Positions 11,205-23,300 of a DNA stretch of 64,000 nucleotides are shown in pieces (the stretch's first letter is position 1; the number at the start of each line of letters is the position of its first letter). Origin of the DNA: Allacma fusca (Eukaryota > Arthropoda > Collembola > Symphypleona > Sminthuridae); NCBI GenBank assembly GCA_947179485.1, contig OX359245.1, positions 19,455,067 through 19,519,066 on the forward strand, written 5' to 3'. A program made the translations under genes and the position numbers. The notes below the pieces were generated by a model that was given only the letters and a program-made list of their open reading frames with translations, did not search any database and had not been told where the DNA came from.

Positions 11205-12546
11205 TCATGTACTTGGCGGCTTTGGATGACAATATGTGCAGTCTTCTCTCAAAAAGATCAAACAAGGCACCCCCCAAAGGATATCATGGAAAAGTTTTCC
11301 AAGTAGGATTGACATTTCAACGAAAAATTGCGGCATTGAGAGTAAGGCGACGGTTGTGTAATACCTTCGGGAGTCTTCATTCATTAGAAATGGTGCAATG
11401 AATATTGAAAGTACCAGTGCAGAGAGAAAAAGGCCAATAATGGTTGTAAATATCCATTGTATTCCTTGCGCTATTTTGCTCTGTTCTGAGGAAACAATGA
11501 TAATTTTAAACATTGCAGTAATTTTTACAGCTCATTCAATGGCTTTAGCTTTACTTACATACATGTATAATTATTATATACAATCCATACTATAAAAATG
11601 AAGTTACTTATTTCAAGTGGGGCATTCTGAGACGAATCCTCAACAGCGTTTCCCTCCACTGTATCGCCACCTGCGTCGGGATAATAGCGTACTAAATGTT
11701 CATCCATACCGAGATCCGGTCCTTTGAGAGCCGCATTAATGATTCTAGGTCCTCCGGGGGAATACGTGTCAAGGAGATAGTCACTCCCACGAGACTCGGT
11801 GATCACATTGACCCATTTTTTGACATTCTGCGCGCATTGACAACACTGTTCTTCTGTGAGCATAGGACCAGCCAAGGTTTTCAGATAGGATGATTTGAAA
11901 AGTTCTGGATTTCTGGCCAAGTTCAGCCATTGCAATTGTGTGAGTCTGCCGATGCTTGGTGGAAGGCAACGAAGCTGTGTAAATTAAATTATTAAGGCTG
12001 GATACTTTAAAAACTTCTAGTATTGAAGTTATAAAATTTTAGTAATACTTATACCTTATTTAAAAACAGATTGAGATGTGTGAGATTGACAAGATGATCG
12101 ATGTCATTTGGAAGAAATGTTAATTGGTTGCAACTTAAGTCCAGAACCAGAAGAAGTTGCAGTTTGGGGAACTTGCTGAAGAAATTGTTGGGGATTCTCT
12201 TCAAAGCATTATGAGACAAACTTAATTTTTCAAAATCATTTTCTCGGAGCTGGTTCAAGTCCTGCTTGCTCAGTTTGGAAATGTTCTCCAAATTCCGAAA
12301 ACCCAAGTCACATATCACCGAGGTATCTACTACGCAAGTGTTGTACACGTAGTCATTTATAGCTAACTTTGTTTCGGTATCACCTGATTTCTCTTTTGTC
12401 GATGCAGTGTTTCGATTTCCTGGATTTTCAACTACGATCACATTCTCATCGTTATCGGACACAACCTCAACGCCATCTGCAGTGTCATTGCCGAGTTTTG
12501 AAGTTAGAGTGGAGGCTGGAGTGTTATTGTTATGTTCGCCAGACAT
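11205..12546 (-). CDS. LRRC59-like leucine-rich-repeat membrane protein
   Basis: Three exons, 12546-12055, 11974-11608 and 11485-11205, give 379 residues. The N-terminal 90 residues are acidic and low-complexity. From about residue 95 there are four to five leucine-rich repeats with consensus such as LVLDLSCNQLTFLPNDI and LTHLNLFLNKLRCLPPSI. They end in a cap with ML.EEQCCQCA, which matches the DEKQCKQCANKV stretch of vertebrate LRRC59. A membrane helix spans about 298-318, followed by a second hydrophobic stretch and a Cys-containing tail. LRRC59 is a tail-region-anchored ER/nuclear-envelope protein that binds ribosomes and helps import cargo. Unlike vertebrate LRRC59, the long Lys/Glu coiled coil between repeats and membrane helix is missing; a shorter neutral linker replaces it. 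A 5' UTR exon ends at 12596 (GTAAGT donor) with an intron of about 43 bases before the start. Confidence 0.8.
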
Positions 12547-15500
12547 CTTGTTGATCAATATGTAATAATAATAATAATATAGATTCTATACTTACGCCGT
12601 TTGGAAATAGGGGATGGGGTTGGGGAAATTGGGATTACTGGTGAGCGAGTGTCATAAAAAACCTGGGTTCAAAAATCGGCTAGTTACATTTTAAAATCGT
12701 TGATTATTGATTACTGATAGATTCTTTACATAAATATAACTTCAAATCTTGCATTCCAGAAAGAAACATGGCGACATAGACATGCGAATCAAGAAAGTCC
12801 GGATTACTCAGAAATTCAGCCTGTCGTTTCAAATTGTCATATTTATGAAATTTTGTTTGCAGTGTCAACTCCACGCGTCTCACAACTCTGTATAATACAC
12901 ACTATGGTAACAAGTTAAGAAGCAACAAACACGAAATTACGCGACACCGAAACAATTTTGTTTACTGTTTCTCTTCTGTCTATAGATTTAATAATTCATA
13001 AATTGGTTGTTTCTTATTATATTTTTCTTTCCAGCTCAAACAAAACGCCCACGATCTCCTATTAGTATGTATGCGTTGAAATACATCAAACAAGGAACTT
13101 CACATCATTTTTGTGTATAAAGGTAACTTCAAGGAATCAAAGGCATTAAATCAAGTTAATATTTAAGGCAGGAGAAGTTTGTAGACTTGCAACCACAAAA
13201 AAAATCAAAAGATGTTTGGAAGCTACAAAATCGACCGGAATTGAATAAACAGCCGACGGGGAAATAAATTTCATACCACCGACGGAGTTTTGGCTAAAGA
13301 GAGCAAATAAGCAGTTACAGCTTACACTTTATTCGTTCCAACTATTACGCTGTATTTTAAAACTTTAAATTTTAAACAAGCGGTATACTTATCATGATCG
13401 ATAGAAGCACTTTGAAAACAATCATCGGTGTCTTTTGATAGGATTTCATCTGTGGGGTCGACATTAATGTAACTAATTTCTACGATTTAATTCTTTCCTT
13501 AATTTAAATTTCCAGTTTGGAGGAAAGTAGTGAGTAAACAAGAATTATCACTGTGTAGTACGTGGTTTGGTCATTGTTACTGCATTGCTGTTTAAGAACT
13601 TAATTTGTTTAAGCTAGATTTATTACGAAAATCTGTGGAATAATTTCAATAATAATAATAGGATAATAATTCAACATGACCTAACATAAATTTCAGTTGA
13701 AATTGAAACATAAAATATAAAAAATTGTAATTAATTAAAATATTAAAAAATTAAAATAATTAAAATTGTATTGCAATAATTTAGGCATACACAACATCGC
13801 AAATATTTGAAACGTTAATGGTAATCCGTTTTCTGTCGGTATCCTAGAAAAGTTAAACCGTTATCTGTAATCCGTAATCATCGTCTCAGATATTTAAAAT
13901 ACTATCACAATTCAAATATTTGATTTTTGGCATACAATCCATTGTTTGTAATCCGTGATCCGTCATCCAACATTTGTTTGATGTAATCTGCCCAGCCCTG
14001 TTAATGATAGCAAAAACAACTTGTAAAGTCACTAAAATATCGTGAGGGAGTCTGCCGCTAAAGTAGATGCAAAATATAATTAAATAAAATATCATTGTCT
14101 TCAATCTAGAAAATGACTTAAAAAACGGGCTGAAATAAAGATAAAATTCAAATTACGAAAATCTTCAAAAGAAATTTCTTTCATCCCTAATATTATTACA
14201 CTTCTGTTACCAATTTTTTGACATGCGAAATAATGCTGAGAAGACCTACAACCAAATTTGCTACAGTTGGTAACACTAGAGTTGATCCGTAACCGTCTGT
14301 TGTTAAAAAGGCTAGCAAATGGTAATGAACCACGCTGTACATTGGACTATTGAACCTTTTGAAGCCATGTTTGTTTGATGATTTTGATATGAAAAGTAGC
14401 TTTTTGTTGAACATGGTTGCTGTACTTAAGACTTGAAATTAAGCTTAATATTTTTAATAATTAGTATTGATTGTTCTTACATACAGTCAATAAAAATTTG
14501 TTCGTATGCGGAAAGGTGTTAAAACAGTTTCATGTATTTGGAACTTTTTGAATTCACGGAGTCCGAATTCTTAAGATTCACAACGAACTGAATCAAAACA
14601 ATTATTTTTAATTCTGCTCTGTTTGTGAGTAGTAACTTCTCACTAACATTTGTATTTCGTTTTGCAAATTGTACGTACTATTTTTGCCGCATTTTCCAGC
14701 ATTTAATAGTTTTGTAAGCAATTTTTGCTATTTTAAATATTTGCCCTCATCAGGAAACATTTCAGATCTGTGAGGTCAACAGATACGAACATATCAAAGT
14801 CAGTACTGTCCTGCTGAAATTAAAATATGTGGGAGACCCAGTTCCCACAACAACATAACGAAGTATGTAGAACATTTTCCTCTTCAGGGACAATAAACCG
14901 CTAAACGTTTATTACTACACCGATTTTATGAAAATGTTTACATCAGCACAATCTGCTGGGTAGAATAAGGACGTCTGGTCGCCATACTTAACAAAGTTCC
15001 CTAATGTGATAGGTTGGATGTTTGCTTCTCTGTTCACATAAACTGCCGAAAAAATGTCATTAGAAAATTTCAAACATTTTACAGACATTACCTCAGACAA
15101 GACAGAATCTATATATTTTGGAGTAGCCCGTTTGATCTCAAAAAATTAAAATAGGCCATATTTAAATACATGCCGATACATACCTCTCCGACAGAGAAGC
15201 TATTATTATTCTATTTGTGAGCTTTTTATCGTGAGTTTTTAGTATAATAATTAATGAAACAGAGGGAGTTTTACTTTCCCGGTCACAAAAATTGCCTATC
15301 ACCTATGTACCACTCCATAAGGAAACAGTAGAATACGTACGCTATTACCCCAAAATACCACCCAGAACCAACCTACGATCATAACCTGCTACCACAAACA
15401 TCCTATAATTAATATCGCCTTCTACGGCGAACATTGTTATTATTAGACAATGTCCGTATTGCAGATTGAAGCCTTCACTGGCGCTGCGCGATTTGTAGTC

Positions 15501-15939
15501 CACCGGACAATTGATAAGATCACAGGAAATATTACCTACAACACTACTTGTGATGGAAGTTGACTTGATTATTTTCGGGGAAGAAATGGCGGTTTTACGT
15601 AGTAAGGTCAAATAGAGTGGGGTATTTGTATCACAGTATACGAGAAAGTCCATTCATCGCCTCTGGTGGAAATGTACGGTTCATTTCCAACTGGTGTGCA
15701 TTTCACCAATGATAGGTCGTGCTGTGGTGGAAATTAGTGGTAACTCATCAACCTACCATCGTAACCTAACACCTTAGTGGTGGATGATTTTGCGGTCGGA
15801 AAAGTAAAACTGAGCCGAGAGAACATCCCCAGCACGTGGCTTATCGTGCACGCCATGAACATTTACTGTAATAGAGGAGCTGTCCGGGCTCTTCCCTGTA
15901 TAACTTCGATCGTACGCTAAAGTTTGTTTACCAATCACT
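12547..15939. other. Intergenic region without a convincing gene
   Basis: About 3.4 kb, very A/T-rich around 13600-13800. Near 13820-13970 short words of the type GTAATCCGT recur at least three times. One 30-base exon-like block at 13035-13064 sits between CAG and GTATGT, but no partner exons were found. An open frame of 102 codons on the minus strand (15653-15345) has no recognisable domain and lies in a locally GC-richer patch that could be a promoter. The first few hundred bases should hold the LRRC59-like promoter. Confidence 0.4.
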
Positions 15940-16415
15940 TCAAATTAGGATGATAAAATTATTCTTCTGTACAATTATTTTCTTCTCTTGGATCCGTTTC
16001 TTTCTTCCTAACAGCAATCCATCCCTTGGCCTTCCTCTACTTTTAACTGTCTTCTGTTTTTTAGCATCTGTTGATGTGGAATTATACTCGTGCAATTGCT
16101 TTTCGGGTGTGTCGTTTTTTTCGTCAAGGTTTCCGAGAAGCAGAATATTTCCGAAATAATTTGATTTAAAATGTTAATTGCTACGGATTTCGAGTATGTT
16201 ACAGCAAAATATTTTATAAGTTTCAGTTACAGGTGTACAGTTGCAGGACGGCCTCTTTTTCAGTCATCTTCTCTGCTTAGTGAAGGAACCTGTTCAGTTT
16301 GCCTCAGTAGCTTCCCATTTATGGCTTAAAAGCTAATTTCATCTTTCTTTACGCTGCAGTTCCTCCAGTCTTCAACGCGATCGCCGTTCTTGTTTGCTGA
16401 GGTGTTTACTGACAT
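15940..16415 (-). pseudogene. Decayed AT-hook protein reading frame
   Basis: Read from 16415, an ATG opens MSVNTSANKNGDRVEDWRN, then the frame meets TAA, continues as AINGKLLRQTEQVPSLS, meets TGA and goes straight into KRGRPAT, a core AT-hook. After another break, a second open stretch ends at 15940 with a highly charged tail that contains KSRGRPRDG, a second AT-hook, and Lys/Arg-rich ends. AT-hooks bind the minor groove of A/T-rich DNA in HMGA-like and other chromatin proteins. The composition is strongly protein-like, yet in-frame stops and lack of phase-consistent splice sites argue for a pseudogene or retrocopy. An intron-containing live gene that I joined wrongly remains possible. Confidence 0.45.
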
Positions 16416-17660
16416 TTTACTGTTCCTATTTTTTAATAAGATTTTGGACAACTAGTATGTCGAGTTCTGCTCCCACACATACAAATATCTATGTATGTAA
16501 ATATATATATGTAGATATACAGGAGATGAAAACCTGAGGAGGCATTGAATTTTAAATAATAAAACAGTAAACAGCGATATTGCATGTGGTAATAAAAAAT
16601 ATATTGCAGTTTTGACTTACTAATTTCTTTTCAGTACTAATAATTACGCATGTGAGTCCCTTTAAATTCTGCAGTTAATTTAAATTGTCAACAAGCCTGT
16701 GGCAGGGGCCTACTTTGTCAATTTTAATAATTAAGTATGACCATGTTTAACATGCACGCTTTACTACCTTATACCTCCACTCTTTGGCCGCTGAATGGCG
16801 TTAGAATTATACGGTGTTATAAGTAACAATTATCAGTGCAATTTCATCACCAAATCACCTCTCAAAAGATCAATAATTGGCTCTTACAACTGCATGCTCT
16901 TTGAAGAAATAAAATTATGCTTGTGTTAGCCGGCTTGTATCTAATGTAATTATACCCCTCTATGGAGGAACTCGAATGCGTCCAAGGTACAAATAAATCT
17001 GTTATATTTTTCAATTTAATTAGAAATTATAGCATATCACAGTTTAAACTGAACAATAACATTTACCATTAATGGCATCAGATTCGTTTTTTAGTCTTGG
17101 AGAAGGCGAGATCCTGAAAAGAAATAATGTGCAATTAATATTCTATCGTGCCGGGTAACAAATTCATAGTAATTCGTGAATGCTGCTATTACCAATGCTA
17201 ATGTTAATTTCTGGAGCAAGGGTAAAATGGAGAGTCTGTATTGACATACTTGTACAAATAGGCTTCATATAAGTATGTATAGGTAACGTAAACAAAACAT
17301 ACTTTAAAATGAACACACTTTTTGGGGAGAAAATAATTTTATCTTCAAACGTAATAATTACTCATCTGATTTGAATAGTCTTTAACATTATAGTAGAGCT
17401 ACTGTCATAGTACACTATGTCGCTTATTCAGCCAGGAGTATTCTACGAGATTTTTTCCAGTGGTTATTTACTTTTGTGGGGATCTTGTCTCTCTATTTTT
17501 TTTTATCGCTGGAATCTAACTCAACTGAATTTGTAATCAGCATGAATTTTTCAATCCAATTCTGCAGTTGTTTACTTTTACTTTTCTGGGAGCTTGAGGA
17601 TATTTTCTATTGGTGGTAATAACTTTAAATGTGTTCATTTTTCTCTATATACATATAATC
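16416..17660. other. Intergenic region with one isolated exon-like block
   Basis: Mostly A/T-rich sequence. At 17113-17067 on the minus strand, a 47-base block lies between a strong acceptor (TTATTTCTTTTCAG) and a GTAAAT donor, open in one phase as ISPSPRLKNESDAIN. No partner exon was found with confidence. It could be an upstream exon of the AT-hook frame or chance. Confidence 0.3.
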
Positions 17661-18718
17661 TCATGCAGACAAAATCTGAAATACCATTAAAAGAACAGCA
17701 CCAATAGTGAGAGCTTTCACTTCTGTTGAAATTCCCTTGTAAAGAATGAGAGCATAGTCCAAAACTTGCTCCTTCGCATGTGCATCTCTAACGGAAATGA
17801 AGATTTTCCCTGAGAGTTCACCAACTCCATCGTTGTTTGAAGACCACAACTCGTACTCCAGATCGTGGCTGCTCGAAGCGGGGATCCACATGACCTTGTT
17901 ATGCAAATCATCCTGGAGCTCAAACTCGTATTTGGTTTCTTTACATTTTGCATAAGTACGATTCAGTTTGATGCATCCTACTCCACCCGGCAATCCCTGC
18001 TTTCTCCCGATTTCCATAACTTGATGCTTCTGTTCAAGTGAAAGATGACAAACCAAATGAGCTGCGTGGTTCTCAAAATTTCTCATTAAAATAAATACAT
18101 GACTGTACATACTTTGTTGGTAGATTTAACCAAGCTGAGAATAATTTTTCCTTCAGGGTTACACATACTCATGGAGAGGAAATTTTCTGCCAGCCTAACT
18201 TTTTTCCACTGTGGTTTGGGAGCCAGCTCAAATAAATTAAAGAATTGCTTCCCATCTATATTTAGGAGCTCGAAGATTTTGGGTTTCTTTTTGCAAGGAA
18301 CACTATTACCTTAAATTCCCGAGAAGAAAACAATGTGTAGGCGGCGCCTTTTTTGTTTCCCATGCTAAAAGGGCTACATACATAATTTGACAACCAAATT
18401 CTTTTGTAAGGAACATAATGTTTTTAATTTACATTCCATTGCCTTCAAATCTCTGCAAATATAGAAATGGTTGAGGTCTCCCAATGAATTTAAATCAGTA
18501 TCTATCAGTACGGCCTCAGGATTGACCGGGTCGAGAATTTCATGGATAGCTATAGATATAGTATTTACATAATATTCAATAACCGTAAATATTTTTTAAA
18601 ATGAACTTGCTTCAATGTAAATTCAACGCAGAAGTATCTACTTAAATTTCAAGATTACTTGCAAACATTACGTGTACTTACACTCATCAGATTCCGAAAT
18701 TCCGGTGAAATGTGACAT
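17661..18718 (-). CDS. Phospholipid scramblase-like protein
   Basis: Four exons in phase: 18718-18682, 18549-18433, 18309-18113 and 18071-17661, giving 253 residues. The pattern follows animal PLSCR proteins from end to end. It has an N-terminal Y-I-C-R-D block followed by MECNSVPC (as in YFAAEDTDCC..NCCG), then KIFELLNIDGKQ (as in FTLRIIDNMGQ). A GELSGKI block follows, then the C-terminal DAHAKEQVLDYALILY and the hydrophobic helix VKALTIGAVLLMVF, corresponding to the Ca-responsive loop and the tail helix. PLSCRs move phospholipids between membrane leaflets or act as membrane-bound regulators. This one is divergent: the central cysteine cluster used for palmitoylation is mostly gone, and no PPxY proline-rich N-terminus is present. 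The third intron is only 41 bases, closing at TTTTGAG. Function as a real scramblase is inferred, not shown. Confidence 0.72.
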
Positions 18719-20367
18719 TTTACAGATTATGCAAATTTGTCTGCTTACTCTGCCTTTGTAAGAAATAAGGATTTAATCTTTCATAAGCAAACAATGGATG
18801 TGAAAATATTTTGCTGCAATAAGAGTCTGTGTTAAAGACACTATGGGTTTACAGGCTGACTGTTCCTGTTGGTTTCAAGAGAAAAACGATGGTGTCGGTG
18901 ACACCACTCCTACTGCAATAAGAGTTGAATAAATTTTAATTTTATTATGTACATGTACAACACGTAATTACATATATTATGCGTTGAGCCTGAGATAGTT
19001 GTAAAGGCCGCGTAGTGGTGAAATAATTATTATTGAAGACTGACTAAAACCTGAATTGGGAATAGTCATTGCTCACAGAAGAGAGAAAGAAGAAAAAGAA
19101 AGCCAAGAGAGATTTCTTTATGAAAATGAATTAAGATTAAATTTGACGTTTGTGGAGAAAATGAAAATAAATGAGAACTAGTGGTTTTATTACAGGCAGT
19201 AACGATTTCCGTGGGAAATTAATTCCTGCCAGAATACAAGGGATTTGTTAGGATATACAATTTGATAATTAGAAGTAGTAGTTAATATTTACATATCACA
19301 ATAATATCTTTTATTCCTCATCCTCAACTCACTCAGCAGGATATTTTTATTACTATCAGAACTAAAAGTACAAATAAAACGTCTATCACACGTAGCACAG
19401 CTCTGTACATGAAAATTCAGGTATGATTACTACACCCTCCCTTGACACTATATCATATATGTATATATATAATTATACAAATAACATATTATATCATCAT
19501 TTGGTGATACACAAAACGAAAGAAGCGGCCAAGTGGTTCTTGAGAGTATATATACACACACACACACACACTAGCAAAACCCATGTACAATCTTCCGTAA
19601 TGAATAATAATGATTACTTACTCCAATGACATATGTATGCTCATGAACATATTATATGGACACAGATGATTAAATGTAAAACTCTGTGTATGGACACAGA
19701 AAAAAAAAACTCCGTTGAACTTTGAACTTTGTCAATAAAACATGTAGACAACTAAAACATATAATACAAACAAGACATTGTCACGTTAACTAGTACTAAA
19801 TCACTTAGAAAAATGCGTCATCTACGGAATGTGTACGAAAAAAAAGTGATTAACATAAAATACACGATTAATATCTACAGAGTAGTGTGGGGAACTGTAC
19901 ACACACACACACACATACTTTTAATAATACAACAAGAGCAAGAGCGAGAGATAAAAAAAAAGTCATACAATAAGCAGACCCTCCTAGACGTAAAAACTAC
20001 AAGTTTTACAAGTGATACTTGGATTTAATTACATTACTTTTCATGTCAGTCACTATGAACTTGTCACTTGAATCCTGTCCTTGCTGATCCTACTAGGGGT
20101 CACTCACAAAAATTGTCTCTCCGCGTGTCATAAAAGTAAACCTCATTCCTTACAAGATTATTATTAAATGCTATTCTACAATGCTTTTTTTCCTATAGAA
20201 CGACTTTTCTCCCTAAAACTTGTCTTTCGGCGGTATGTATACAGATAATTACTTTTAGTAGTAGTAGTAGTAGTTGTTGTTGTAGTAGCATATGGTCGTC
20301 ATAACTAGGTAAAGACGGGTATCGCTCGCTTATCTACTTTTTTCTTGAGAAGGAAAAAAAAACAGAA
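18719..20367. other. Intergenic region: scramblase promoter and CRIM1-like 3' UTR
   Basis: About 1.6 kb with CA repeats at 19554-19571 and 19899-19915 and a GTA/GTT trinucleotide run at 20259-20288. No gene is visible. The right part should be the 3' UTR of the CRIM1-like gene. Confidence 0.5.
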
Positions 20368-23300
20368 TCACACAGTTGGGCAGAGTAATTTCTTTTCCGT
20401 GGCTGCACTCTCCGCACTCCCAACGCTACTTGAACACTCATACTTTTTATTATTATTAAAATAACAGTAGTCTTTCGTCGGATTTAACGACTTGTCATTC
20501 AGTCGTCTACGACGTCTTCTCCTGTAAATCAATCGCAACACATACAGAGCAAGTACGGATGTGGTGCATAGGAGAGCTGCTATCACGATGGCGCAGTACG
20601 GCTCCAACCCCCCAGATCTTTGCAGGAGATCCACTGACTTTCTTCGCATCAGTTCTGACTCTGGCAAGAGTAAAAAATGTAAATGGGTCAAAAATTTGGG
20701 AACAAGAATAACATAATTATTGAGTTAGCCCGCCTGGCATTCCAAGTAATCGGATGTTTGCACAATAGAAATCTACGGAAGAGAAATTATGGCATCACTC
20801 CGGTCAATCTGCGGGAATGTGTTCAATTCCTTTAACCCCTAGAAAAAAAGCTCTCTAAAAAGGGGTCTTTTATAGTGAGAGTAGAGCTATGTATATCTCT
20901 CTAAAAGGAGAAAAATTTTGCCCTCTGGTATGATTTATTTAGTTTCAGTTGGCAAGTCATACATCAAACTCAATCAATGATTTCCAATGACGGACAGCAA
21001 GCTCTTACAAGGAGCAAAATTAATATTATGGTGTAAAGGGCAACGTGTCCAATTATTGTTTACTTCTGAGCGTCAAGCTCTAAAAAGGGAGCTCTTTCAG
21101 TGAGAGTCCACCGTACCAGGCTGACGTCTTGTGTAAACAAAAACTTGACGTAAAAAAAACGTTGTTGACGGAAAATTGTGAAAACAATATTCATACACAG
21201 AGGGTTGCAAAAAAAAATAAACACATTACGAGATATGTATGATTACAATTCCGCTTGCACTGTTATGACTTAAATATTATAGGATAAGAGAATAAACTCA
21301 CGGTCCTCGTCCTCGTTATTGGCTGGACAAATGGGACAACATTCATTTTCCAGATACAGAAGCGGCTTATTGCAGGAAATCGAGCAAACTATCCGTGTGC
21401 ACTGGACCAGTGGAGCATTACAAACACAACGAGTACACTTGTCAAGTGTCCAACTCTGACCATGACTCCACGTGTCATTAGATCCACTCAGGGTGCAATT
21501 CATCTCTGTCTTTGTTTTTTCTCCGCCATCTAAATCATCCGTACAAGTCACATTTACAGTTTCCACTTATAGACAAAAATCCATATGAGTGTCGGACAGG
21601 AATACAAAAAATCCTGACAAATTGCCGCATCTTATCATTTTAGCCAGGAACCTTTACCACTACGCTAAACCTCAGGGTCACAGCTTGTGTAGCATTTGCT
21701 CTGTGTATCTTATATACACATATATTCGTATTTATGCTCAGCACACATATTGTGTAGTGTATATATTTTCCAGTTGAGTAATAATACAGTATATGTATTA
21801 AGTACAGGTCACTATACAGTCGGAACATATATAGTCTGACAGTACAAAAAAAAACAAACAAATAGTGCAAAGACAAAGTGAGTAGTAATTTAAAGTCTCA
21901 GGAACTGACCAAGACAGATGGGACAGCATTGGTTTTTGGCCAGGACTGGTCGCTCACAAGTGAGACGCGGACAGCTACCAGATGAGGAGAAACATTCAAT
22001 TTTCCCATCAAGGCATACGCAGCTTTGACATTGACCCACCTGAGGAAGGTAAAAACGCAGATTCATTCCCATTCTTTTCGCCATTTTGACTGTCATTGCA
22101 TGAATGGTCTCTTCAATCACTTTTTATACACACGTTTATTTTAAATGCTCGGATTAAGTGTAACATGCTTTTTTGACAATGCATGTGGAGCTGTGAAGCC
22201 GTCATGTATCTACTACATACATAATAGCATTAAATGTGAACAATTGAGAACCACACCATACCTTCCAAGTGTCACCGTGAACGTACTCCGTGTGAGAATC
22301 ATCTGAGAAGCAATTACGCTTGGAATTCAGTGGACTTGGATGATTTGTGATGTCAGTTGTTTTGTGAGGATCATCAATGTCTGTATTTTGCTCAGCCTGG
22401 GAGTTGGTCTGGGGATTGTGAGATGATGAGCACTTGGGACAGCAACCCTTCCCATCTGTAGTGTCAGGGGTTTGGGGAGACTCACAGGGAGCAGGGGAGC
22501 ATTTGGGGGAAGAGCAAAGAATAAGACCCCGGTGACAAGTACATTTGAGACAAGAAGTGAGATTCCAGAGTTCACCTTCAATATGAGGTGCGGGGTCTGA
22601 TGTCGTACTGGGGCAAACTGTGATGTCTGCGTTTTCATCCAACGTCGAGATCTCTTCATCTACAAGAATAATAAATTCTTTTTTCACTTTTCAAATTTCC
22701 ATTTTTTTTTTAAAAACGTTCCATACAGTTGAATTCCAATTCATACATAAATGACTACATAATGATTTGTAGGCTGAATAATTAATTACGTACATACACA
22801 AAATCACTCTTCAATTTTTCTAGTTCATATTTTCACTGACATTTTTGTGATGTTGTTTTTTTTTTTTTTTTTTTTTTGTTATCTCCTTAAAAAACATAAT
22901 AATACGTACTTGGGCACCTGGGGCAGCAATCCCCAGGATAAAAGACAGGGTGCTCACAAACTGGCGGACTGCACGTAATTAAAGAGCACATTTCCACTCC
23001 TGATTTACACAAGCAGTGGCGGCAGCCGTCCGTCCATTCGTCACCATCCGCCCTTAACACTATCCCATGGTCATCAATCGTCTCGCATTTTTTCCCACTC
23101 CCAACTTTTTTCCACTTCCTTTCCAATCTCGTAGTATCCAGTAGACTCTCCACTTTTTTCAAATTGTTCCTTCCATTCTGATTACTTTCGCCAGTGTGGG
23201 CTTGTCTCAATTTAAGATCACTGGGAGCCGTGCCTTGAGGTTTCCTCTCCCCAAATCTGTTGTTACCTGCTCTTTCCGTACAAGCACACAGTGGACATCC

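Noticed and set aside
15345-15653. 102-codon minus-strand open frame
   Set aside because: No domain, no splice partners and no poly(A) context; length alone is not convincing.
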